6,732 bases of DNA from Desulfurococcales archaeon (GTDB taxonomy: Archaea > Thermoproteota > Thermoprotei_A > Sulfolobales > NBVN01), in NCBI GenBank assembly GCA_021160415.1, contig JAGHCP010000015.1:1-6732 (forward strand), in the 5' to 3' direction. The notes below the pieces were generated by a model, which saw only the letters and a program-made list of their open reading frames with translations, was not told the origin of the DNA and searched no databases. Of the stretch, positions 1 through 5,233 are shown piece after piece (within the stretch, counting starts at the first letter, position 1; each line of letters opens with the position of its first letter). The position numbers were made by a program, and so were the translations under genes.

Positions 1-993
1 CTACTGCACCTAGGGCTTTATAGCAAATTCTCTAAGGCGGAACTCGCGTCGCTGATCCTTATCCTAGTAACGGTTAATTCCTGGGTTGGCTTCCTCACAG
101 GAGCAGCTGCTTTAGGCCTCGTGGGGGACGTCAGGATCTTTAACTTGATCTTCATTGCTTTAGCTTCGGCGCTACTCTCGTCACTCTTCATGATCCCCTC
201 AACGACTTGGTTAGCAACGATTTCCTTCAGGAAGGGGTTCGACCCCGACAATCTGGTGGCGCCGATAGCCACCCTATTCGGGGACATGGTTACGGTGCCA
301 ACCATTATTGCATCATATAGGCTGTCTCTTCACATACCCACACCCTTCATGGAGTTGGCTGTCTCAGCTTCCGCAGTGACTGCTCTCGCATCAGCTGGGT
401 GGATAATCCTTAAGTCACGGAGAGGGGACCCTGCCTGGAGGAGGGCTGTGAAGGTCGTTAAGGAGAACACCCCCATCATACTTGCTTCAACCTCGCTGAG
501 CACGGCTGCCGGCATGGTGCTACTAGTCAACATAGATAACATCATCGAGAGTGTAGGGATTCTCGCGGTGGTTCCAGCCTTCCTGGAGGACGGTGGAGCC
601 ATCGCCTGCAGGTTCTCCTCAAGGCTATCCACATCGCTTCACCTGGGTCTACTTCCACCCCACCCCGTACCGAAGAGCCCTTGGGTCGGCAAGCAGGTTA
701 TCATTAACTTCATACATGGCTTAATGATATTCACATCCCTAGGCGTGTTCGGGTATGCGGTCGCTGTTTGGAGAGGTGGTGCGGGTCTCGGGGTATGGAT
801 ATTTCTAGCTGTTGAGGTCGCAGGCCTCATACTCACGGGGCTTATCTCGCTGATTACGTACTATATGGCTATCGCCGCCTTCAAGGCAGGGATAGACCCT
901 GACAATGTTCTGGCCCCCCTCCTGACGAGCCTTGCGGACATCATAGGCACTTCAAGCCTTGCAGCGATGATAGCGGTATTCATACATCCTTAG
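1..993 (+). CDS. SLC41/MgtE-type divalent cation (Mg2+) transporter, 5' end missing
   Basis: The reading frame is open from the first base to TAG at 991-993. The gene therefore starts before the window, and GTG 121 is an internal Val codon. The 330 visible residues are almost entirely hydrophobic helices. The hallmark of the SLC41/MgtE integral-membrane domain occurs twice: a DPDN motif at residues 81-84, followed by a polar Gly-Asp (GDM), and again at 299-302, followed by ADIIG. The second repeat also shows the family's PAFLEDGGA...SRLSTSLHLG stretch (192-216). The matching part of repeat one must lie upstream, so roughly the first 100 or more residues are missing. Family members move Mg2+ or other divalent cations across the cytoplasmic membrane, with acidic residues of these motifs lining the path. 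No cytoplasmic CBS or MgtE-N domain is visible. The substrate is inferred from the family. Transporter class is well supported; Mg2+ specificity is less certain. Confidence 0.85.
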   Translation, partial: LLHLGLYSKFSKAELASLILILVTVNSWVGFLTGAAALGLVGDVRIFNLIFIALASALLSSLFMIPSTTWLATISFRKGFDPDNLVAPIATLFGDMVTVPTIIASYRLSLHIPTPFMELAVSASAVTALASAGWIILKSRRGDPAWRRAVKVVKENTPIILASTSLSTAAGMVLLVNIDNIIESVGILAVVPAFLEDGGAIACRFSSRLSTSLHLGLLPPHPVPKSPWVGKQVIINFIHGLMIFTSLGVFGYAVAVWRGGAGLGVWIFLAVEVAGLILTGLISLITYYMAIAAFKAGIDPDNVLAPLLTSLADIIGTSSLAAMIAVFIHP

Positions 994-1065
994 GGGGCTT
1001 TAGACAAAAGATGAGGCATTAAGTCACTTAAACAATTATCGATTGAAGAACTAAGTCAAATTAAC

Positions 1066-1081
1066 TCTTCCTTAAGGAAGA
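1066..1081. promoter_or_regulatory. Perfect 16-bp palindrome, candidate operator of the synthetase/Lrp operon
   Basis: TCTTCCTTAAGGAAGA equals its own reverse complement over all 16 bases. It ends 25 bp before the ATG at 1107, where a regulator could block or recruit the transcription machinery. A possible weak TATA element (AAATTAAC, about 1058-1065) lies directly upstream. Lrp/AsnC regulators usually bind palindromic sites, and such a regulator is the second gene of this operon, so autoregulation is a natural guess. The symmetry is seen; the function is inferred. Its core CCTTAAGG recurs at 3334-3341. Confidence 0.5.
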
Positions 1082-1106
1082 ATGTACTGCGTTAGACCAG
1101 TAACTC

Positions 1107-2411
1107 ATGGAAAGCACCAACATATTGACAGATCAGCTTTTATTCTTAAACTCCGCTCAGAACCCTAAGGTGCTACGTGTGAGGAATCACCACATAGTTG
1201 GGTGGGTTGAGAAACTCGACAGGAGATCCTCCACCCTCTTAATTAGGGAGAGGGGAGTGTTGAGGAAGGTTAAACTATCTAAAGACGCGGAGGTCAGAGG
1301 CGACCTCACAGATGGGGGACGTGAGGTCCTCGTAAAGGTCTTAGCTGCAGGTGAGAACGGATCCTTAACCGCCAGGTATGTGGAAGTCCTCCACACCTCA
1401 GGAAAAGTTGACGAAGGCTCTCTGAACCCCTCCGACCCTGAGAGGTTCGCTAGGGCAAGCTGGAGAGCCCTTAAACTACCTAAGTACCAGAAGGTAGTAG
1501 CGGTTCAGCACGCACTCCTAAAGTACTTCAGGGAGTTCTTGGACAGCGAAGGATTCACAGAGCTCCTACCACCCATGATAAGCACGGCAAGTGATCCTGG
1601 GCTGAGAGGGGCCTCTAAACTACGCACGAAGCTCTACGGCGTTGAGTACGAGCTCACTTCCAGCACCATCATGTTCAAGCAGGTAGCTGCTACATCACTC
1701 GGTAAGATATACTTCGTCGCCAGGAACGTGAGGGAGGAACCCCCTGAGCACATTGTCACAGGGAGGCACTTAGTGGAGTTCACCCAGCTCGATATCGAGT
1801 GGGCAGGGGCCACGATGGAGGATGTGATGGACCTAGCTGAGAGGATGATTGAGTACGCATGCCGCAGGATCGTGAGGAACTACGGCCAAATCGTCAAGGA
1901 GTTCAGGAGAGGAGGCTTCAGTTGCTGGGACCTCCCACTGAGGAGGGTTCCCTACACAGAGGCGTTGGAGATCGCGAGGTCTTTAGGTACCTACGTTGAG
2001 GAGGGGAAGGAGCTCAGTCAGGAGGCTGAGGAGGCAGTAAGCCTGGCTATAGGTAGGCCGTTCTGGGTAACTCACTATCCCGCAGGTTCGAGGAGCTTTT
2101 ACTACCTACCTGACGCGTCTGACCCCTCAAGGAACAAAGACTTCAACCTCATACTACCCCAGGGTTACGGCGAAGTCATAGATGGAGGGGAAAGGGAGTA
2201 CAGGTATGAGAGAATCGTTGAGAGACTTAAGGCCTTAGGTGAGGACCTCACCAAGTATCGCTGGTTCCTTGAAGCGGTTAAGGAAGGAATAGCTCCGTCA
2301 GCGGGGTTCGGGTTAGGGATTGAAAGGTTCACGAGGTACTTACTTGGCCTTAAGTACGTGTGGGAGGCCGTCCCCTTCCCGAAACCCCCGGGCGTGACGC
2401 ACACCCCTTAA
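1107..2411 (+). CDS. Class II AsnRS/AspRS paralogue; probable archaeal asparagine synthetase-related protein (AS-AR) or AsnRS
   Basis: This 434-residue protein has a complete class IIb aminoacyl-tRNA-synthetase core. Motif 1 lies about 141-158 (FREFLDSEGF...LPPM). Motif 2 is RNVREE (206-211) with RHLVEFTQLDIEW (220-232). Then come GYGEVIDGGERE (353-364) and motif 3 GFGLGIER (400-407), ending in PFPKPPG. The run STIMFKQ (186-192) and the GYGEV..GGERE form resemble, from memory, archaeal AS-AR, an AsnRS relative that makes asparagine from aspartate, ammonia and ATP through an aspartyl-adenylate. AS-AR of Pyrococcus is about 290 residues without an anticodon domain. Here an extra N-terminal domain of about 100 residues (VGWVEKLDRR...) looks like a degenerate OB fold. 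An in-frame TAA at 1101-1103 rules out an earlier start; no Shine-Dalgarno site is seen, so initiation may be leaderless or short-leadered. The Lrp gene follows after 33 bp. The class II call is very secure; free Asn synthesis versus tRNA charging is undecided. Confidence 0.85.
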   Translation: MESTNILTDQLLFLNSAQNPKVLRVRNHHIVGWVEKLDRRSSTLLIRERGVLRKVKLSKDAEVRGDLTDGGREVLVKVLAAGENGSLTARYVEVLHTSGKVDEGSLNPSDPERFARASWRALKLPKYQKVVAVQHALLKYFREFLDSEGFTELLPPMISTASDPGLRGASKLRTKLYGVEYELTSSTIMFKQVAATSLGKIYFVARNVREEPPEHIVTGRHLVEFTQLDIEWAGATMEDVMDLAERMIEYACRRIVRNYGQIVKEFRRGGFSCWDLPLRRVPYTEALEIARSLGTYVEEGKELSQEAEEAVSLAIGRPFWVTHYPAGSRSFYYLPDASDPSRNKDFNLILPQGYGEVIDGGEREYRYERIVERLKALGEDLTKYRWFLEAVKEGIAPSAGFGLGIERFTRYLLGLKYVWEAVPFPKPPGVTHTP

Positions 2412-2419
2412 AGCCCCCG

Positions 2420-2429
2420 AAAACGTTTT
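2420..2429. repeat. 10-bp palindrome AAAACGTTTT before the Lrp gene
   Basis: AAAACGTTTT is perfectly self-complementary, is followed by one more T, and sits 15 bp before the Lrp-family ATG. It could be a secondary binding site, or its T-run could cause partial termination between the two genes. A 10-bp AT-rich palindrome can also arise by chance, so no function is claimed. Confidence 0.3.
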
Positions 2430-2435
2430 TCCCTC

Positions 2436-2439
2436 GGTG
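2436..2439 (+). promoter_or_regulatory. Shine-Dalgarno site GGTG of the Lrp/AsnC gene
   Basis: GGTG lies 5 bp before the ATG at 2445 and matches the core of the archaeal GGAGGTGATC consensus. This supports internal ribosome entry on a shared mRNA with the synthetase gene. Confidence 0.5.
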
Positions 2440-2444
2440 CTGAG

Positions 2445-2930
2445 ATGCTGGACGAACTCGATAGGAAGATCCTCAAGGAAATTCAGGAGAACCCCAGGAT
2501 AAAGGCTACCAAGCTAGCGCAGAAGCTCGGGAAGCCGAGAACCACGATTCTCCAAAGGCTCAGCAGGCTGGAGAAGGAAGGAATCATAACAGGGTACAGA
2601 GCGCTCATAAACCCGGAGAAGCTCGGCTTCAAGTACTCGGCATTGGTAATGGTTAAGATACGTAAAGGCCTGAAGTCCCTCATGACTCAAACAGAGATAG
2701 CTGAGAAAATAATCCGCGAATGCTCGAAAAGCAGGAACCTCCCCTTCGTCGAGGAGGTTTTCGTAGTCACCGGGGCTTACGACATGGCCCTAAAGGTATG
2801 GATAAGGGAATGGAGGGACCTCACGGCATTTCTGCTAGAATACCTACCCAGCATGGAGGAAATACAGTCAACTGAAACGCTGATGGTGCTGGAGAGAACC
2901 CCTAAGCAACCATCCCCCTTCCCTGTCTAG
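2445..2930 (+). CDS. Lrp/AsnC-family transcriptional regulator
   Basis: At 161 residues this is the normal Lrp/AsnC length. The N-terminus LDELDRKILKEIQENPR (2-18) is the classic AsnC opening. The helix-turn-helix follows at about 20-43 (TKLAQKLGKPRTTILQRLSRLE), then EGIITGYRALINPEKLG, the usual hinge. Residues about 63-150 form the RAM ligand-binding/oligomerisation domain, with the typical GAYDMALKVW turn near 110-119. Such proteins assemble as dimers to octamers, bind palindromic DNA and often respond to amino acids. The gene starts 33 bp after an asparagine-synthetase/AsnRS-like gene in the same direction, which suggests co-transcription and control of that gene and of itself. In E. coli the regulator AsnC sits beside and controls asnA, an intriguing parallel. 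The family is certain; the ligand and target are inferred. Confidence 0.93.
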   Translation: MLDELDRKILKEIQENPRIKATKLAQKLGKPRTTILQRLSRLEKEGIITGYRALINPEKLGFKYSALVMVKIRKGLKSLMTQTEIAEKIIRECSKSRNLPFVEEVFVVTGAYDMALKVWIREWRDLTAFLLEYLPSMEEIQSTETLMVLERTPKQPSPFPV

Positions 2931-2986
2931 GGTTAATAAAGTTTTGCGTCAAGAAACAACACCGACAATGGTCCGTTACTCACATC

Positions 2987-2994
2987 CATAAAAG
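2987..2994 (+). promoter_or_regulatory. TATA-like element of the 65-residue gene
   Basis: CATAAAAG is centred about 30 bp before the GTG at 3021. Archaeal transcription usually starts about 25 bp after the TATA centre, here near 3016, giving a very short leader. This supports an own promoter for the small gene. Confidence 0.4.
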
Positions 2995-3011
2995 CGCAGA
3001 TAAAGACAACG

Positions 3012-3016
3012 GGTGA
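3012..3016 (+). promoter_or_regulatory. Shine-Dalgarno site GGTGA of the 65-residue gene
   Basis: GGTGA, the core archaeal Shine-Dalgarno sequence, ends 4 bp before GTG 3021. It is the main reason for choosing this start and for treating the small frame as a gene. If the TATA call at 2987 is right the mRNA may begin close to or within this site, so the two elements are not fully independent evidence. Confidence 0.45.
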
Positions 3017-3020
3017 AGGG

Positions 3021-3218
3021 GTGAGGGACCTAAAGGACATAGCCCCAGGCCTCTACATGATGATGGCTTTCCTAGAAGGAGATGAGCGGAGGGGTAAGGG
3101 GACACACGTCGAAGCACTCTTAAAAGGCACTACGGCAACGTACCTTAAAAGCCTCGGAACCCCGACCTCAGCTATAGAGGCTATTATAGCCCTGACCTCA
3201 AGAGATTCTGAGTACTGA
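3021..3218 (+). CDS. Small protein of 65 residues, unknown function
   Basis: I do not recognise this protein. It starts at GTG with a GGTGA site 4 bp upstream and a TATA-like element about 30 bp upstream, and ends at TGA 3216-3218. It is soluble and mixed in charge. A first helix-like stretch (DLKDIAPGLYMMMAFLEG, about 3-20) with three consecutive Met is followed by a charged turn (DERRGKG). Two more helix-like runs follow: HVEALLKGTTATYLKSLG (29-46) and TSAIEAIIALTSRD (49-62). The amphipathic pattern and codon use resemble the neighbours and favour a real gene over a chance frame. It lies 90 bp after the Lrp gene on the same strand, so read-through from that operon is possible. No motif suggests an enzyme. 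It might be a small partner protein, but that is a guess. Confidence 0.55.
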   Translation: MRDLKDIAPGLYMMMAFLEGDERRGKGTHVEALLKGTTATYLKSLGTPTSAIEAIIALTSRDSEY

Positions 3219-3283
3219 TCACCCTCAGTAATTTAACCCGTCCCTGGGTTTACGGGGCATGAACCGATGTGGATTCTGAGGAT

Positions 3284-3311
3284 CCTAATTAAAATTAATT
3301 AAGTAATTAGG
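3284..3311. repeat. AT-rich inverted repeat (8-bp arms, 12-bp spacer)
   Basis: CCTAATTA (3284-3291) and TAATTAGG (3304-3311) are perfect reverse complements, separated by 12 A/T-rich bases that contain TTAATTAA, itself a palindrome. It may be a regulator site or a weak hairpin at the end of the small + strand gene. AT-rich symmetry arises easily by chance, but the GG/CC ends of the arms make it less trivial. Confidence 0.4.
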
Positions 3312-3316
3312 TTTAG

Positions 3317-3341
3317 TTAAGGAGCAGATATTTCCTTAAGG
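3317..3341. promoter_or_regulatory. Inverted repeat TTAAGGA-9-TCCTTAA with CCTTAAGG core, candidate regulator site
   Basis: TTAAGGA (3317-3323) and TCCTTAA (3333-3339) are reverse complements 9 bp apart, so the arm centres are 16 bp apart. The right arm extends into the 8-bp palindrome CCTTAAGG (3334-3341), the same core as the 16-bp palindrome at 1066-1081. I saw this core nowhere else in the window. A shared regulator, for instance the Lrp/AsnC protein encoded between the two sites, is a reasonable inference. Confidence 0.4.
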
Positions 3342-3366
3342 TAGTTGCTTTAGTAAAAGGTGGTTT

Positions 3367-3395
3367 AAAAATGTTGCGTCCTCGTTAAAGGACGC
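3367..3395 (-). terminator. Hairpin plus T-tract at the end of the 51-residue membrane protein gene
   Basis: GCGTCC (3376-3381) and GGACGC (3390-3395) form a perfect 6-bp stem with an 8-base loop that contains the TAA stop codon of the minus-strand gene. In the minus-strand transcript the stem is followed, after a few bases, by five U (3371-3367). Archaeal termination depends mainly on the U-tract, and hairpins are optional. The arrangement supports the small frame being transcribed leftward. Confidence 0.5.
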
Positions 3396-3540
3396 CTGCG
3401 TCGTGGTCTATGGGATCGCCTGTAGGCCTTATGAACCCGAACGCCAGGAGGAATAGGAACCCAGCCACTATGGCTATGGGCATTATGGTTTTAGCCGTGT
3501 TTAGGACCTTCACGAGGTTTACAACTGTTTTTCCGTTCAT
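3385..3540 (-). CDS. Small single-span membrane protein, 51 residues
   Basis: On the minus strand, ATG at 3540-3538 opens a 51-residue frame that stops at TAA (3387-3385). The N-terminal part is short and basic (MNGKTVVNLVKVLNTAK). One strongly hydrophobic segment follows, about residues 19-37 (IMPIAIVAGFLFLLAFGFI). The polar, acidic tail contains RPTGDPIDHDAGVL. Lysines before and Asp/His after the span suggest the N-terminus inside and the tail outside, by the positive-inside rule. A GTGAT Shine-Dalgarno-like site ends 4 bp before the ATG, and a hairpin with T-tract marks the 3' end. I do not recognise the family. The tail PTGDPIDHDAG looks like a conserved signature, as in small accessory subunits of membrane complexes, but no specific complex can be named. 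It is divergent from the 386-residue regulator, which may control it. Confidence 0.65.
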   Translation of the reverse strand: MNGKTVVNLVKVLNTAKTIMPIAIVAGFLFLLAFGFIRPTGDPIDHDAGVL

Positions 3541-3632
3541 TTCTATCACATGCTGATTTCTGCATCAGGAAAGTTCAGTTTTTACGTAGTATACCTGCCT
3601 AAACAAAGGTCTTAAAGGTACGGGTTTATCAC
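3541..3632. promoter_or_regulatory. Divergent promoter region of the small membrane gene and the tandem-HTH regulator
   Basis: The 92 bp between the two divergent starts hold several signals. Leftward TATA candidates are CCTTTAAG (+ strand 3611-3618) or the part around GTATAC (3589-3594). For the rightward gene, CTTAAAG (3611-3617) is a candidate, with further TATA-like runs inside the annotated start (TATTTAAG 3642-3649, TATATTTA near 3658-3666). AAAGGT is repeated directly at 3605-3610 and 3614-3619, 9 bp apart. The near-identical boxes TATCACATG (3544-3552) and TATCACGTG (3627-3635) sit at the two ends, each touching a start region. CTGAT/ATCAG (3553-3557 and 3564-3568) could fold in the leftward leader. 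Confidence 0.45.
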
Positions 3633-4793
3633 GTGAGTCAGTATTTAAGCAAATCTCTATATTTATTCGCTCAGTATAGTGTTGTAGTGGGGAAGTTGCG
3701 CAACACAGGTGCTGTGGACGTTTCAACGCTGACGACCCTATATGAGATTAGGCGCGTAGGGAGGAACAGCATCGCACGTGAGTTAGCCACGAAACTTAAC
3801 TTAACCCCCAGAACAGCTCTTAGGAAGCTTCAGTCCCTTATCAGGCTGAGGAAGCATAACCTCTTCCTAACTGTTGACTACTCCCTCCCAGTCATAGGTT
3901 TGAAGGGAGTTATGCTTCTGTCGCATGACAGCAGCAAGCTCGACAGGTTCAGCAGCGCTACCCACTTCCTACGCTCAACCTTCCTCCTCCTCCCCTTCGG
4001 GCGGGGGATAGCTTTATACGTCCCCTACGGCTCGGAGTTCTACCTGTCATCCGCCTCCGATCTGTTCATATTTGAGTACGTGGACAGGTTCAGGAATAGA
4101 GTAGATGTGGTGAGGTACGGCTTAAGAGCGATAACGGACCCCGAAGTAGCCACTTCCGAGAAGTCCTTCCAGAAGCTGAAGGAAGACATAGATCAGGAAA
4201 TCAAGAAGTTGGAAGCCCTTCACTCGAGCGAATTAGCCCAAGTGCCGGGACCCATGAAGTATGACTGGATAGACCTCACCATAATTAAAGAGCTTGAGAA
4301 GGACCCTCTTCAACGCCTAGACGACATCTCCAGAGCCGTAAACCTACCCATATCAAAAATAGTTAAGCACTCAACCAAACACGTTTTACACATGCTTAGG
4401 GGGGTGAGAGTGAGGTATATTCCGGTTTACACGTTCTTCGACTCAAACGCCGTGATTAGGGTCGCCTCCAGAGACCCCGCTTCCATATGGGCGTTTGGCA
4501 AGGCCTTAGTCAAGAACCCATTATTCCCAACCTACGGGCTGGGTAAAGGCCTCAAAACAGCTTTAGTGCAGCTGATAGCGCCGTTCTCCCTCCTACGCAA
4601 GGCGCTTGAACACATCATGAAGATAGCTAAGGAGTTCAGCATAGACGTCGACACGAATTCGGTGTGGCTGTTCTCAACGAGCGGCAGGCGCTTCACGATA
4701 CCCTACATCAAGTGGGAGGAGTACATCCCCCGCGTTAAGTGGAACGTTGAGTTGCTGAATAAGGTGATCTCGAAGGAGTTGAGGGAGGAGTGA
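3633..4793 (+). CDS. Tandem helix-turn-helix (AsnC-like) transcriptional regulator, 386 residues
   Basis: The protein appears to be an internal duplication of a helix-turn-helix plus alpha/beta ligand-type domain. The first HTH is about 36-72 (NSIARELATKLNLTPRTALRKLQSL), followed by a beta-rich domain (80-165). A charged, probably coiled linker comes next (about 168-190, KLKEDIDQEIKKLEAL). The second HTH starts like an AsnC protein (DWIDLTIIKELEKDPLQRLDDISRAVNLPISKIVK, 211-245) and leads into a second alpha/beta domain (about 255-365). No membrane segment is visible. Single Lrp proteins are about 150 residues, so this resembles two fused copies and could act as a pseudo-dimer. The GTG start at 3633 is uncertain: in-frame GTG 3687 and GTG 3714 would still keep both HTHs, and TATA-like runs precede 3687. 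The stop overlaps the next start (GTGA), so it is translationally coupled to the pterin-family enzyme. I do not know a named relative. Confidence 0.75.
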   Translation: MSQYLSKSLYLFAQYSVVVGKLRNTGAVDVSTLTTLYEIRRVGRNSIARELATKLNLTPRTALRKLQSLIRLRKHNLFLTVDYSLPVIGLKGVMLLSHDSSKLDRFSSATHFLRSTFLLLPFGRGIALYVPYGSEFYLSSASDLFIFEYVDRFRNRVDVVRYGLRAITDPEVATSEKSFQKLKEDIDQEIKKLEALHSSELAQVPGPMKYDWIDLTIIKELEKDPLQRLDDISRAVNLPISKIVKHSTKHVLHMLRGVRVRYIPVYTFFDSNAVIRVASRDPASIWAFGKALVKNPLFPTYGLGKGLKTALVQLIAPFSLLRKALEHIMKIAKEFSIDVDTNSVWLFSTSGRRFTIPYIKWEEYIPRVKWNVELLNKVISKELREE

Positions 4794-5233
4794 AGGTCAA
4801 GGTAAGGACTTGCGTAGATGGCGTGTTTTTCGATGCCTGCCACTTCAACCGCGTGGGGGATGAGGTCCTCCTTCATGGACACACCTTCGAGGTATCCGTC
4901 TGCGTGGAGGGAGGGGTAGGCGGTGAGGGCTGGGTCGTGGATTTCTCTGAGTTGAGGGGGATGGTCGAGGACGTCGTTTCGAGGTTTAGGTACGCCCTCA
5001 TGATCCCTAAGGAGTTGAAGGGCGCTGTAGACTTCAAGGGACCTTTCAACGTTAGGTACGCCTACATAGAGGGGAGGGCCACGGCGGAATCGCTAGCTAT
5101 GCTTATATGCGGGGAAGTCCTTGAGGGTGTTAGGTCCATTAATCCCTCCGTGAGGGCTGCGGAGGTGTGGGTTAAGGAGGGAGTTAGCGGCACCGCTTCC
5201 GCCAGGTGTGAGGCGGGGTCACCTAGCGATTGA
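4790..5233 (+). CDS. 6-pyruvoyl-tetrahydropterin synthase/QueD-family protein, PTPS-III-like
   Basis: At 147 residues the length fits this T-fold family. The zinc ligands are visible: FDACH gives His18 and HGH gives His29 and His31. GWVVDFSEL (47-55) is the conserved VDF strand-helix, TAE (98-100) matches the family's PTxE motif, and WVKEG places a conserved Glu at 130. The catalytic Cys of PTPS and QueD (CxxxHGH) is replaced by Glu25 (EVLLHGH). Glu at this place is known from PTPS-III enzymes, which cleave dihydroneopterin triphosphate to 6-hydroxymethyl-dihydropterin and replace FolB in folate or methanopterin synthesis, in some archaea too. The usual Asp-His of the catalytic triad seems absent (RYALMIP at 67-73). 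The GTG start overlaps the upstream stop; GGAG at 4775-4778 is a possible ribosome site. The 3' end overlaps the convergent gene by 15 bp. Family membership is firm; the reaction is inferred. Confidence 0.82.
   Translation: MKVKVRTCVDGVFFDACHFNRVGDEVLLHGHTFEVSVCVEGGVGGEGWVVDFSELRGMVEDVVSRFRYALMIPKELKGAVDFKGPFNVRYAYIEGRATAESLAMLICGEVLEGVRSINPSVRAAEVWVKEGVSGTASARCEAGSPSD

Larger units (their letters stand above)
3219..3384. other. Gene-free AT-rich gap with stacked inverted repeats
   Basis: No convincing coding frame is visible on either strand. Just after the 65-residue gene, AACCC (3235-3239) and GGGTT (3246-3250) can form a small hairpin. The core is very AT-rich and holds two inverted repeats listed separately (3284-3311 and 3317-3341). 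On the + strand, GGTTTAAAAATG (about 3363-3374) would pass as a TATA box pointing right, starting near 3393 inside the opposite small gene. On the - strand the same bases are the T-tract after a hairpin, which I prefer. The gap probably holds the 3' ends of the two facing small genes plus protein-binding sites. Confidence 0.45.

Noticed and set aside
121..993. Transporter starting at GTG 121 as a complete 290-residue protein
   Set aside because: The frame is open to base 1 with hydrophobic transporter-like sequence upstream, and the first repeat of the family would be missing. The gene is 5'-truncated by the window.
3251..3285. C/D-box sRNA suggested by ATGA and CTGA in the gap
   Set aside because: The C box RUGAUGA is not present, and C'/D' boxes cannot be placed.
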